35,536 bases of DNA, taken from assembly GCA_002751075.1 (NCBI GenBank), contig NAOQ01000562.1, forward strand, positions 13,991-49,526. The letters run 5' to 3'. Made by a program: the position numbers and the translations under genes. The stretch is from Ichthyophonus hoferi (lineage: Eukaryota; Opisthokonta; Ichthyosporea; Ichthyophonida; Ichthyophonidae). Positions 13,079 through 24,596 of the stretch are shown here, one piece after another (the first letter of the stretch is position 1; each line of letters opens with the position of its first letter). The notes under the pieces were generated by a model. The model did no database searches, was not told the DNA's origin, and was given only the letters and a program-made list of their open reading frames with translations.

Positions 13079-13814
13079 AATTGTTGTATTGCGTGCAATA
13101 AAAATCAATACACAATATTTTACTACGGTTGTATAGGCTAATGTAAAATAGAAATTATAAAATACTTCAAAACTATTGATAAAATCACAAATATTAACAA
13201 TCACTTACCGATTGCTAGTTCATTGCTATCAGCTATCACGAGATTCACCAGGTCTGTATCAATGATCATCAATCAACATAGTTGTAAACAACTTTCTAAC
13301 GGCAGAATTGTTAGATACCTATAGTTTTCTCCTAGGTAAAAATAATAATATAATACTACATATTATTACATACTATTACTATACTTAGCAAACGATTAAC
13401 GATGTTCAAACTTTGCCATTCCCAACGAGGTTTGATTATTATTAATTGGTCAGCAGATTGTAGTTAACTAACACAACACCACTTAACTAGAGCGTCTAGT
13501 TGGTGTATAAGATGCTAGATGTGCCTGTATTTATGAATAATTTAATTGTGATACGAATTATTAATTAAAAGACCAGCCTGGTCCATCTAATAATTATTTC
13601 AAAAATAGAAAAATAAATCAAGCTCGGGTAAGGTCCGGAAAGACCTCAAATTCATGGCCTGTTTTTTTAACATTAATATATTTACATTTGGTACTTGGTA
13701 ATTCTGCCACGTGCACTTTGAGATTATCTCCAGATTAACCACTCTGGGCGCCGCTTCTTTATCGATGAACGCTAATCAGAAAAAGCGGCTATGTTATTCT
13801 CTCTGATCCTATTA
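13079..13814. other. Sequence between R1 copies, no gene seen
   Basis: AT-rich sequence with no supported coding exon. It contains short GC-richer words (about 13620-13660 and 13720-13790) that resemble repeat sequence, but no second copy was found in the window. Confidence 0.4.
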
Positions 13815-14390
13815 ATCTTCCAATCTCGTGTCCAATTGGAGACCAATCAGATATATGCAAATTACAGTAGTTCGATTGACTTGTCCACAAGCTTCGAGAA
13901 ATTCTCGGTTGGTATCTAGATACATGTTTTCTTATACGAGCTGGAGAGTACCTCAATCCAGTTTATGAGGAGCTAGTCAGTTCTTCGTGTAGTTTCATCA
14001 CTGCCATAGCAGTGTGAGGATTAGCCCTCTTATTGGCGTTACTGCGTTTACATTTATATACAATTTTAACCAGTGCAAAGTGAATATGCTAGGTCACTAA
14101 TGTATCCTATAGAAGTACATGGTAGCTGCAATAAATATGGTTTCGAACATATTCAATGATGCCAAAACCGGGAGATTATCCGAGGAAAAATAATAATATG
14201 CAAACCACATGCTTGAGTTTCAATCTGCCCATATAAGCCTATGTTATTAAGTTTAGCTCAGCTAATAATAAATTGTTATACAATTCTGTAGTATATGCTC
14301 TATTTCTATTTATTATTTTATTTACTTATAGCAGATCACTAAAACTTATAATAACTGTTCTCCTAAAAAATGGTAATCTATGTATTAAAC
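13815..14390. repeat. Dispersed repeat R1, copy B (uninterrupted)
   Basis: Direct-orientation partner of 12265-13047, lacking its 214-bp insertion. It shows the ancestral junction at about 14080 (CCAGTGCAAAGTG). The copies differ at many scattered sites, so the duplication is old. A GACTTGTC...GCTTCG word pair in this copy is also seen weakly near 32378, a possible third fragment. Confidence 0.8.
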
Positions 14391-14926
14391 TATTGGGTAT
14401 CCATCCATTTATACGGTCAAAAAGTTATCATAATTTCATTGGCCAATAAAGCTATACCGCCCCATACCACTTTAAAGCTATAGATACTTGATTAAAGAAT
14501 CTGTTGATTATTGAAATTATCCTGTATTTTGACTAATCTAGAAATGATAACATCTCACTTAGTTTTTCAGTTATTTGTATAATTGAAATCTCTCACATAT
14601 TTTACAATTGTAAACTGCAGTACCCAAAACATTGTAACCAATCTTACGTTTAATTTCCTCCCGCTATTTTAATCTGATTCCTGTGTTTCATTATAGCCTA
14701 GTAATTTTGCATGACATAGTTTATAATTAGTAAGCGATAGCCAATCGTTTGCGTCTATAGTATTTGTAAACTAATTACAATACATATGTTTAAGGGCCAT
14801 CTTAATTTTACCAATCTAGATCTCCTCTTAGGATTCTCCCGTATACTATTTTGACTAGAATATAAGAAAGTGTACACACATTTACATTTATATTATCGAT
14901 CAACGAAAACAAAATAAAGTATTCGT
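14391..14926. other. AT-rich spacer, upstream of protease relic
   Basis: No gene or repeat recognised. It may contain the former promoter of the protease pseudogene that follows. Confidence 0.4.
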
Positions 14927-16474
14927 ATGCTTTGCTTTTATGCTTCTTGGGCTTGGGCCAAGCTATAATTTACGTGCCTCTTGTCCGGAAAACTGTCGTA
15001 CAAGGCAGGGGAAAAAAGGTCGTACGTAGCGGGTCTGAGAACATGCTTTGGGAAGAAACTTTCTATGTAGCTCAGGTAATTATCTATCATTGCCTACGCC
15101 ATTATAAACAGTGATATGCAGAATAGCCTATTAGTAAAAGTCCCAGCACATTGTGTCAATACAATAATGCAGTATTTTATTGGTTTAAAATGCTATAATC
15201 TTAATCGTAAAACCATCATTAATATTTATACAGTTCGAGCTAGATGGCAAAGAGATGTTCCTTCTCCTTGACACTGGCTCCACCGGCATGTATGTAATAA
15301 GCAACAACTGTATTGCTTATAAAATTAATTTAGAGACTGAGGGGTGCATTCCCTTTCCCAAGAATCAATTTGGGGCTCGTAAAGGAAATATGACCCACGA
15401 TTTTTATAATGTTGAAACTGGCAATGCTATTAATCACCATAAAACTGGGAAAGTCTGCTACGGAGATGGATCACATTTTGATTATGGCATATATAGTGCT
15501 GATGTAATGTTCGCTGGAGTACTAGCACCTAACCAGATTTTAGGAGCAATTACCCACCAGCTTGAGGATATGCGGTTTGGACAGGGAATTTTGGGTTTAG
15601 GACCTGGTAGCATTATTGATACAATGGCAGATGCTGATCACATTACAAATGAATTTTCCTTTTGCTTTAGTTTGGCTAACAGTTAGTGGAATATTGAGGA
15701 AGAAGGAAGGTTGATTGTGGATGGAAGTCCTCTGTCCGATATGGACTATACTGACATGGTTATGGAATGGGATGGATAATCGAAATACCTCATTAACATA
15801 GAATCAGTGCATATTGATGGTCACAAAATATCATCATTTTCTAATACAACAGGTAGATCCTTTAAATATATGCTTTTCTATGGTTTTACGTACTATTTGG
15901 TGACATTTTAAATTCCAAAATAGGGGTTCCTAATAGTTTTAGAGGTTGTTTATGGTTTGTGATGGTTGTGTATGCAAGCTTTAATGCAAAACATATTCTA
16001 AGATATATCCCAATTTAATTTACAGACGGTTTAGCAATGATTGACATTGGTACCAGTAATCTGGCAATGCCCAGAGAGTGGGTCCATGCATTCGCTGATG
16101 TTATATGCGAAATAATTCTAAATACTAGTATAAATAATGCCCCATTCACTCTCTCTACTGCCAATGACGGCTACAAATGGGAGATTTCTAATGACATTAC
16201 GTTTGAAGGGGGTTACTTAAAGACTTTGCTACCCATAGTGTTCACCTTTACAGAAGGTCTTACTGTTGAAGTTCCAGCTACTCAATATTTCTATGGCTAT
16301 GGGAAACCTTGGTATGGTTCAAATATTTTCCAATTGAATCTGTCCAATGGAAGAGGATATAGCATCTTAGTTGATGTGTTTTTGCGTGACAAATGGGTTT
16401 ATTTTGACAAAGTAAACGAATGCATTGGTATGGCACCTGTTGTTGGTTCTTGCAAAGATATAGAACCTTGTTAA
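14927..16474 (+). pseudogene. Pepsin-family (A1) aspartic protease pseudogene
   Basis: A near full-length A1 protease in three exons (about 14932-15075, 15234-15852, 16026-16474; GT-AG, phases 0 and 1), roughly 400 codons. Exon 1 has a hydrophobic signal-like stretch (LLLCFLGLGQA). Exon 2 carries the first catalytic motif DTGSTGMYV, a flap-region YGDGS and ILGLGPGSI. Exon 3 has the second catalytic region as IDIGTSNLAMP, where the family has D-S/T-G, and ends with VDVFLRDKWVYFD and paired Cys. Defects: in-frame TAG at 15684 and TAA at 15777; the only nearby ATG (14927) is out of frame with the signal sequence; Ser/Thr is replaced by Ile after the second catalytic Asp; and the usual ILGD reads ILVD. 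Introns are kept, so it is a duplicated, not retroposed, pseudogene. Exon 3 is open throughout, which suggests recent decay. Confidence 0.85.
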
Positions 16475-16598
16475 ATTATAATCATTGCTGTGTTGAGAAA
16501 TATGAAATCAATCTAGTAAGAGGAAGACAAAAGACTTCTATATGTGGAAATTGACGGATAGTAGTTTTGACATGGAATTGTGATTTACATATTTAAAC

Positions 16599-16604
16599 AA
16601 TAAA
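16599..16604 (+). promoter_or_regulatory. Poly(A) signal of the protease relic
   Basis: AATAAA, 125 bp past the protease stop codon and correctly oriented. Its survival supports descent from a complete gene copy rather than an exon fragment. Confidence 0.6.
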
Positions 16605-17849
16605 GATTTTAAGGTTTTGCTATTATTATTTGGTATTGGAGTGCTTATTAAAATAATAGATATTGTGTCCTCTACAGCATGGAGAATTTAATATCAAATT
16701 TGATATATCCAATATGGTATTGTACGCAGCATAAGAAAAATGACTTTTAATTGTTATTATTTTATTGATAGCGTTATCAAGTATTCTATATAATATGCTA
16801 TGTTTCAAATATGAAAGGCCTGTAGAAAAAACCCCCTTACGCTTGCGGTTACTATGATTGCTGAACACAATACTTGGCTGTATTTTTTGTGATGCTCTAT
16901 TAAGATGAATATAAGGAATACATACGAAGTAGGACCTCTAGTTTTCCATAACTGCGGTAGACATAAGTGAGGCGAAGGCCCCAATCCATAACTAAATAGT
17001 ATGGCTTCAGTTTATCATAGATTGACTATTATCACTACCAATCAAAATATGTTATATTCCAAACATCATGATATAAACAAATCCAAAATTGTCAAGTACG
17101 CTTGCTTTCTTCTATATAATGTCACTGTCGCAGTATATGGACTAATTCAAGGTGTTTGTATTGTAATTTAGTGTTCATATTTGGTTTCAATGCATCAGGA
17201 TTGATAGGAATGATTGCAAGAAATCATGGATCCAGTTTGGCTACGAAGTCTTTTCTGAGACCTAGAAAAGTGCACCTGAATGCGGTTTGAGATGTCGCTG
17301 ATGACCATATCATCAACAGAGTCGTTACTCTATTTTTCTATGCAAGACCCCTTTTGGGTGGTCTTATTAATAATTTTGTTTGATTCAGAATATGGGAAAA
17401 GCTCTATATTCTTATTTCTAAATATACTAATATGACTTATGTGATCATATATTTATATTATCCTATTAAGTAACTATTACTAGCAGTAATAGTTAGATAC
17501 AATCTTAGTAACTTAACCAAGTTACTAAGTAAATAAAACAGGTTAATCCAAGTAGATAAATAGGCATAGAGTCGTTATTAACGATATCGACTTACATATA
17601 CTTTATTAAAACATCCAACATGAACACTCATCACAACTTAACTGTTTAGTTGTGATAAAAGTAATCAAGGCAAATTATTTTTAAGTAAACATTATTCTTG
17701 TCAATATAAATAAAAGATAGAATATATAAATAGCAGAAAAAACCGAACTTGTAATTTTTTTTTTTGGTTTTTTTGTTTTTCCAAGAACCAAATATATTAT
17801 TTTTGGCAGCCGATCCAATTGAAAGTGAGACATAGCTTGGTTAACTAGT
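16605..17849. other. Gene-poor stretch with a possible coding relic
   Basis: Mostly AT-rich. At about 17173-17290 a plus-strand frame reads VFIFGFNASGLIGMI... and beyond, preceded by an AG, with coding-like composition but no recognised family. A small hairpin (AAGACC...GGTCTT) lies at 17344-17365. A poly-T run is at about 17755-17765. Confidence 0.35.
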
Positions 17850-18018
17850 TATAGTCCGGTTCGGAACCATAAAAATTGCGGGTCCGATAATCTGGTTTGA
17901 CTCGCGAAATATCGTACAATGGTTCTGTCCTAGAATTAAGATTTAATGCTGATTGGTGGAAAATTTATAATATGTATTTTGAAAGGAGTTATACTTGAAC
18001 GAACGACAAATGTGAAAA
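17850..18018. mobile_element. Repeat R2, second copy, inverted
   Basis: The reverse complement of this stretch matches 12555-12727. Together with the insertion in R1 copy A it brackets the protease pseudogene in opposite orientation, about 5 kb apart. No open frame. Confidence 0.75.
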
Positions 18019-18380
18019 TACTTGCCCTTAAATCGTAATTGGTCCTCTGTACAACGGAGTCGCCACTGTAACACAAGGACCATTGCATGCAGTCTATTAA
18101 TAACTTTATTGTACGTTTCTTATGTATTTCTTAAAGGTACTTCTTACGGTATTTTATTTCTTAACTGTGTAACTATTTATAGATATACGCTCATTAGTAG
18201 GCGTAAAGCCGCAACTTAGTAAATTAGCTCTGCAAGTCTAACCTTAACCACATAAGCTCAAATTAGTCTAAGCAATCATATGCAAATTTATATTACTTTT
18301 CTTAGCACTGGAGCCATTTGCGCTTAAAATATGATAACTTTAATTAAATTATTGATATCTATACATAATTATCAATCTTA

Positions 18381-18641
18381 ATGCGGATAAAATTGAACAT
18401 TAAAGAAGTCTTTCTGCGTTGCAGAAAGAGTTGGTTTTACAAAATAAAAGTTTATATATGCTTTTGAAGATTATATTTTGAAATGTAATTGGATATCTAG
18501 GCATAAACCTAATCAAATATTATAGACATTACTATTACCACTGTAGCGGTCACCACAATATAAAAAGGTAATGGATAAAATGTTTGTGAATAACGATAAC
18601 AAGGCCCCCCTAAATCATAATGGAAAAAGACTTATAATCGT
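18381..18641 (+). repeat. Dispersed repeat R3, copy 1
   Basis: Direct repeat of 35275-35536, roughly four in five bases identical by eye. Both copies begin abruptly at ATGCGGATAAAATTGA, with unrelated flanks to the left (18372-18380 versus 35266-35274), so this is a real element or duplication edge. The 3' part contains the start of a coding relic at 18571. Confidence 0.85.
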
Positions 18642-18814
18642 AGTCTCAGAATATTCAAGCAGTTAAAATGCTGTAGACTGTCCATCAGAAGATCAACCAA
18701 TGAACGTTGATTGTATATCACAATCATCATACAGCGCTATTTTCCCTGCACTGCAGAATAAATTAGTCTTGTTACACAGAGCTTTCCAACATTATATAGT
18801 GCCTAAGCTACACA
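18571..18814 (+). pseudogene. Interrupted coding relic carried by R3, unknown family
   Basis: Begins MDK-M, followed by VNN and PLNHNGKRL. The same start in the second R3 copy (35466) keeps the frame, and several of the differences fall in third codon positions. The frame runs on past an interruption with coding-like composition (SEDQPMNVDCI, LVLLHRAFQHY) to a donor-like GTAAAT at 18815. This looks like the first exon of a spliced gene or element protein. No family recognised; it is broken in this copy. Confidence 0.45.
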
Positions 18815-20423
18815 TGTAAATTAAGTGCATTCCTAAACCTCAAGCCTCTTCTGCAAATGTCAAACATAACACATTTTTTTACATAATACAAATGGCTTCC
18901 ATTTGCTATAAACTCCTGTCACTAATTTTTTATAACGGCACTACTAGAAGCCTATTACTTGTGGTACCTTTCTTGTAACCCCGGGATTCTTTCTAGGTTC
19001 TTCAACTTCAAGATGTGATCAGCTCATACAAGTAAACTTCTATGTACCTACTATTATTGCATTTTATCAAAGTAATTAATTATAGTAGGCGTTCTACCAC
19101 TATAAATATTGGCCGGCAGCCTGGAAGCCACACCTACGATGATGCAAAAAGTAGTAAAATTTATTTCTATGATACATTGGACTTGAATAATAGCAAGAAT
19201 TTCCTATTGGTTATTGATTTTTAGTATCACTATGTTGATAATAATTGAACACCTTTTAAGGGTAGATTAATGCATAATATATTGTATGAGCATGTTGTTT
19301 ATATTTATTATATTACATTTACTATATTACTGCATTTATAAAAATAAATGTAATAGTTTTATTTCTTATACCAACTGTAAATCCTACTGTATTTTATATT
19401 GTAAATGAATGCAAACTTCAAAATATCTACTCGTAATATTAGCTTAAACATGGTGTTATACTAGTTTTTGGTCTACCCAAATCTACCTATACAATAACAA
19501 TAGCTGTGACAGCCTGCTGTCTGTAATGTTCAGCTGGAAGCAGGACTAAATAGATGGGCGTCATGAGCATATAATCAAGTGTTTTTTACAACATTACAAT
19601 ATGTGTCACATATCTATTGTTCTAGTATATAGTGAGTTTACTGAGATATTGTTAAACCTCCGCTTTCTAACTAACAATTACTACTAGACATCCATAAAAT
19701 AATATCAACTCTAATAAAGTATATAAGCCGGATCCAAATTGGTTTTGGGCATGTTTTTTTGTTCATAAACATGGCATGTGTATTTATTTAGGTAGTTAGG
19801 TTGTACATTAGCCCATTCTAAATATCATTTAGTTTAGAACATATTGGAAACAGATAATTAAATAAATTATCTGTCAAAATATATAATTTTTAATCAAATA
19901 TATATGTATGTTATATACATTTGCCTGTATAAATTATGGTTTGTCTGCCATTTTTTCTACAAAGTTATTATAGGACACAGATCTGCTGCTAGTAATAAAT
20001 ATATAATATAGTATAGTATGTTATAATATTTTGAATAGAATGGGAAGCATAGTATTCTGCAATGATATTTTTAAAGATGTAATTGCACTCCTATTCTGGT
20101 AAGCAAGCCTTATTCTACAATACACTGTGTCTTTTAAAAATAATCTGTACTATCTTGTGTTTCTGAACATAACTTACAGGCAAATATGACGCTAAGAGAA
20201 ATTGAAAAATGCTGTACTCCGAAATCGCATATTAAATATTAAATATAGACACAGGGCATTTGTATATTACAGCCATTAATATATATAAAGTATTATGATA
20301 TCTTAAAGTATTATAATAAAAATTAATGCAAAAGAGTGCACTTTTATGTTACTTTCTACATGCTTAACAATAAAATGTAACTAGACGCAACTGTTATATA
20401 CCAATCTATATATATATATTGGT
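18815..20423. other. AT-rich stretch, no supported gene
   Basis: Several short frames only. A plus-strand segment around 19128-19224 (SHTYDDAKSSKIYFYD...) is weakly coding-like but isolated. No repeat partner found within the window. Confidence 0.35.
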
Positions 20424-22277
20424 TTAGTAAGAATACACAGTCTTTAAAGGTACAGTATACAGATATAATACATATTTGGCTTCTTGTGTTTCTAAAAAAT
20501 CACACAGTTGACTTAGAAAGCCGTTTAAAGGTAATCTGTCGTCATTATAGGTTATACAAAAATCTTTTATTTCATGTATTGGAAATAAAATTAGTATCTG
20601 CTCTACCGAGTTCCATTTGGCTGTTGCCGTCAGATAAATGGCAGGCCAAAGCTCTAGCTCTCCTGAATCTCCCTCTGCCGATTTAGAGACACAAAATTTT
20701 AGATTCTTACCAGACAATGGATTGTATATATATTAACATATTAAATTTAATCTAATTGTGGCTGTGTGTAGATGTTGGAATTCTTTTTGGCTATTTCATA
20801 TACATCTTCCGAATTCGTTTCAGGTACTGACTCTGTGTCAGTGGAGGATGATTCCTCTAGGCTAGACGTCGACGATGTGATTTTGAGAGAAGAAGAAAGA
20901 AGATGGTCGCTTTTTAATGGCGTCTGTTTGGTCGGAACGGTCTGATACATTGGAGTCCCGCATGATTCACATGAATGGGTAAATATGTTAACTTAAGATT
21001 TATCATCTACTCTCACAGACCGAAGGGTAGTCTTAGGAGTTATAGGTAGAGAAGGTATAAAACTTTTTTTGGTTTTATTTTTCTAAAATACCATGACAAA
21101 AGCAAATATAATAACCAATACTCAAATTAAGACGTAAAAAAATAATTTTTATAATTTTTCAGTTCTAGATAATGAACTGAGTTGGTGTTACATAGCTTCC
21201 CGCCGATCAACTAACCTGCTAGTATACTTAATATCGTCCTAACAAAGATAGTTAGGGATTGGAATTTTAGCCTATTTCCTTACTATAATGAGACAGTTAT
21301 ACGTAGCACCACTTACGCCACTTCTTTCACTAGGACTTATTCCTCAATGTCATAACGGGGATTTACTATTTTAAGCATAATACTTGGTATGTAAAAAATA
21401 AATATTTAATCTATTGTGAAACCCGTGGTTGAGCCTCGCACCAATCGGTATACTAATCTAATTCTACGAGATAAAGTTTATCGGATAAAAATATCTATGT
21501 ATAAATATTGCACTGCCAATTGTCTTATGAGCCTAATTCCAATTAATTAAAGCTAGATAAACGTAACCAATCAAATAGCGCAGTGCGAGGTTAATTACTC
21601 GGTAATTCACATGAGTAAAGTAAATAATCTAATTACTAGCGTAATATAACAACAGTATATGATATTAGTACTATCAGAAAAAGCAACACCAGACTGAACG
21701 AGTTGGCCTTCTAGGAAGGTATCTGGATTATCTATTTCAATTTTTTTAACAACTATAGACATAATATGAAAAACAAACAACGTAAATTGCATTCCGAATT
21801 ATGACTTTTTGTAGCTAATATAATAATATATTTATTATGTGCCCAAACAGTAAATATTGAAGACTGAGAACAACAAACATGTACTAATTAGTGCGCATGT
21901 AAAGGCTACTATACCATCATATTGTAGCCCTATCACGACATAGGTTGTAACCATTGGGTTTGAGAGTAGTGCAAATGTGTTAATGGACAAATAATACTAC
22001 GGGATTATCCCAGGTTTTGATGGCCATCATTAAAATAATTTGACGCACTGTTTAATATATATTATATCTACACGAAACCCAGCAAATGGGTTTTCTTGGT
22101 TCAAATAATATAGTGCGACAAGAAATTTACTGTTCAGAATAATTCGTGGAGACAGGAGAGTTCCTGTAACTTACTTACATTCGTTTTGAGTGAGAGAAGG
22201 AATACCAAATTTATCAGAATCTAATGTATCCAACATTTGTGTGTGTGTAGGAACTGATCCACCAGGGCCTTTATTAG
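20424..22277 (-). pseudogene. Cluster of unidentified coding relics, minus strand
   Basis: Five coding-like blocks in one orientation, probably old exons of one gene or element. In transcription order: 22179-22277 (ANKGPGGSVPTHTQMLDTLD..., flanked by TAG and by GTAAGT, phase 1); about 21660-21750 (MSIVVKKIEIDNPDTFLEG...); about 21317-21380, ending at GTAAGT; 20750-20985 (THSCESCGTPMY, a CxxC pair, then an acidic Ser/Thr-rich tail); and 20424-20717, which includes R4. Composition and splice-like edges argue for former exons, but the cluster as a whole is interrupted. I recognise no family. The CxxC pair suggests a zinc-binding element. Confidence 0.4.
20577..20690 (-). repeat. Dispersed coding repeat R4, copy 1
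   Basis: Matches 33291-33400 in the same orientation (GGAAATAAAA...AGTATCTG...GAGTTC). On the minus strand both copies can be read as related peptides (MELGRADTNFISN and TELRATDTGFISN), so R4 appears to derive from a coding sequence present more than once. Both copies are decayed. Confidence 0.6.
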
Positions 22278-24317
22278 CTATTTCAATTTACGTTTATATT
22301 TGTTTCTTTTTTAGAATGGCTTTTTATTCATCTACCTCGTTGGTGTAACTACTTGTATATTATGTATCGACAAATCAACTTAGCAGAAAAATATTATGTA
22401 ATTAAATCATTATGCAACTAAACTAATCTTAAGCCACAATCATTGATATACTTATTATTTGAGCTTCGATCAAACCTTCTTATTCATCTGTGGTGAGCAA
22501 TCTTGTAACATTTACTAAAGTATTTGTTTCTATTATGCTCCAAAATCTAACATTCTTAGACTGAGCCGGTATACAACAAAATTACTTAAACAAATCCATA
22601 CATCATGTTTGTAAGCAAAACCGCTTACCCAGAACCAGTTTAGATCTAGCTTATATATTTCATTAAAATTTGTATTAGCTAATAGATGTCAAGTAGGGCT
22701 TGTTAGTTACAACATAGAGGCTGTACAATATTTACAATATTTAACTAATCTTACCCCAATTAATATGTAGCATATGGCTTTATCATTTTATTTGAAAGGA
22801 AAAGATAAAACTCTATCATCTTATTATTTTTTTCTGTGTCAATGTAAATTGAACTATACTCTTCCTCTTATGATATGTATCTTGTGAGTAAAGCCCATCA
22901 TCTGTGAACTCTTTGGTCTCTTTTATTTTGACAATAAAAATATTTTATTCTGTTGTAATCAAAGCTTCTACTGTATTTTTACCTATTGTATTTGTTGGAA
23001 CCAGTTTCTTCACATAGCTTTCATATTACATTCTTATTTCTGTTATAATATTTGCTTACGTGATACATAGAAAAAGGTTTTTTCAAATCAATTTGATAAG
23101 GGTTATTCATAGGGATCATATTGTCTTACTGGTTAATCACATAAAACTAAAAAGTTAATAATCTAATTTGTATTATGCTAATTATACTGATAACATATAC
23201 ACTCTAGCACAAATAGAACCTATGAATATTAGTATTGGTTTTATTTCCGATATTTGTTTTATCTCATTGTTGATTGCTCTTATGGCAATTACCGATTCGA
23301 GTCTAATTTGCTAGTTGTGTTTCAATATAGAACAGTATTGATAGAATTGAAGTGTTCACTGCCCTTTTACAGTTTATTCTTTTTCAGTTATTGTTATATT
23401 ATTCGCTTATTACTAGAAAGAAAAAACTTTCCTTTCCAGTTAAGTTTAATAGGGATTCATTGTGAATAATCAATGGTACAGCTAAATATAGCTTTGGCCT
23501 AACATTGACCCAACAATCACAGCCAGATAGAACTCCGTGCAACAATGCTAGTTTTATTTCTTAAAATTGTCGTCAAGGCTTTAGATGGTAGCCACAATTA
23601 TTTCATTCCAAAAGTAAAATATTTAAAGGGCTTAAGTCTTTGAAGTGTCTAAGAAAGACTACGTAATTGAGATGGTGTTCAGCCATGGTAAGTAGGGGAT
23701 AAGGTGAATTATAAGGTTATACTATTTGAAATTCAAATTATATCTTGCTACCCTCTTTATTTTTATTTTTATTTTTATTTTTATTTGTCCAGCAATGGAA
23801 TTATATATTACGTCATATAGGTCCGGATGTTCAGAAAAAAAAAACTGGAAGCACCTTTAAGATAAGCAAAGGGGTGTGTGAAAAATGATATACAAGGGGT
23901 AACAGTTAAAATAATATATAATAAATTAATATGTAGGAAGCTGATGAATAGAATTGTGTAAAAATAGTGTAGGGTTTCCCCCATTTAAGTAGCAAGGCCT
24001 CTCTGAAACCATATCAACAGTTACAACTAGTTCCTTCTTGTACATTATTAAACAGTGCATCTCAATTGTTAATAAATTTATAAAGTTTTAAGTATTTCCC
24101 CGTTCAACCAAGTGCTACAAGGCGTAAAAAGAAACAATTAATAATAAGTACGGTTCAAACACGATATACGATTAGAAAAAGAAACGACTTTGAGTTCAAT
24201 AGTTCGTAATGATTCTACTCTAGTAAACGATTTGATACTAATCGCATTATTTGTTTTACTACTACATAAAATTGCTAAATTCTAATTTTTTCTTTTATTA
24301 TCTTACACTAAGTATTA
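22278..24317. other. AT-rich stretch, no supported gene
   Basis: A TTTTA pentanucleotide repeat lies at about 23754-23788. A short plus-strand block ending at 23688 (VSKKDYVIEMVFSH, then GTAAGTAG) is exon-like but isolated. Nothing else recognised. Confidence 0.4.
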
Positions 24318-24596
24318 ATGGAACCTGAGTATAACCACATTAACATTAACTACCAGGACAATTACGAACGTGGTGTTGGTATTGTCATCCTCACTAGAGA
24401 AACAATAACATACCAAGAAAATTTGGCAACCTCAAGTTCTCTAAGCCATCTCAATGTACAGCGGTTAGGCAACATCAAACATAAAGAGATTGGCAGTAGC
24501 TTGACCACGTTCCCTAAAACGAGTGTCCAACCTTTAAGGGCGATTTTGCCAGCTGAACCACCAACATATCAGATCTTTACAACTCTGAGCAAATAA
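24318..24596 (+). CDS. Hypothetical 92-residue ORF
   Basis: Begins MEPEYNHININYQDNYERG and ends IFTTLSK. Soluble, mixed composition, no membrane segment, no signal peptide, no known motif. Base composition is richer in GC than the flanks and codon use looks ordinary, which is why it is listed. It could be a small gene, an upstream exon or another relic. It does not resemble the Mondo conserved regions that might be expected upstream of the next gene. Confidence 0.3.
   Translation: MEPEYNHININYQDNYERGVGIVILTRETITYQENLATSSSLSHLNVQRLGNIKHKEIGSSLTTFPKTSVQPLRAILPAEPPTYQIFTTLSK

Noticed and set aside
12265-14390. R1 copies as a pair of LTRs around an element
   Set aside because: No TG...CA ends, primer site, polypurine tract or coding region is visible between them, and the copies are strongly diverged.
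14927-16474. Alternative genetic code with TAA/TAG as glutamine, suggested by the internal stops
   Set aside because: UTP4 and the Mlx-like gene use CAA/CAG for Gln, and the Mlx-like frame ends at TAG where expected; reading through the protease TAA at 16472 gives a non-sensical tail. Pseudogene decay explains it.
23254-23469. 71-residue hydrophobic plus-strand frame
   Set aside because: Biased AT-driven composition, no homology, no splice or regulatory context.
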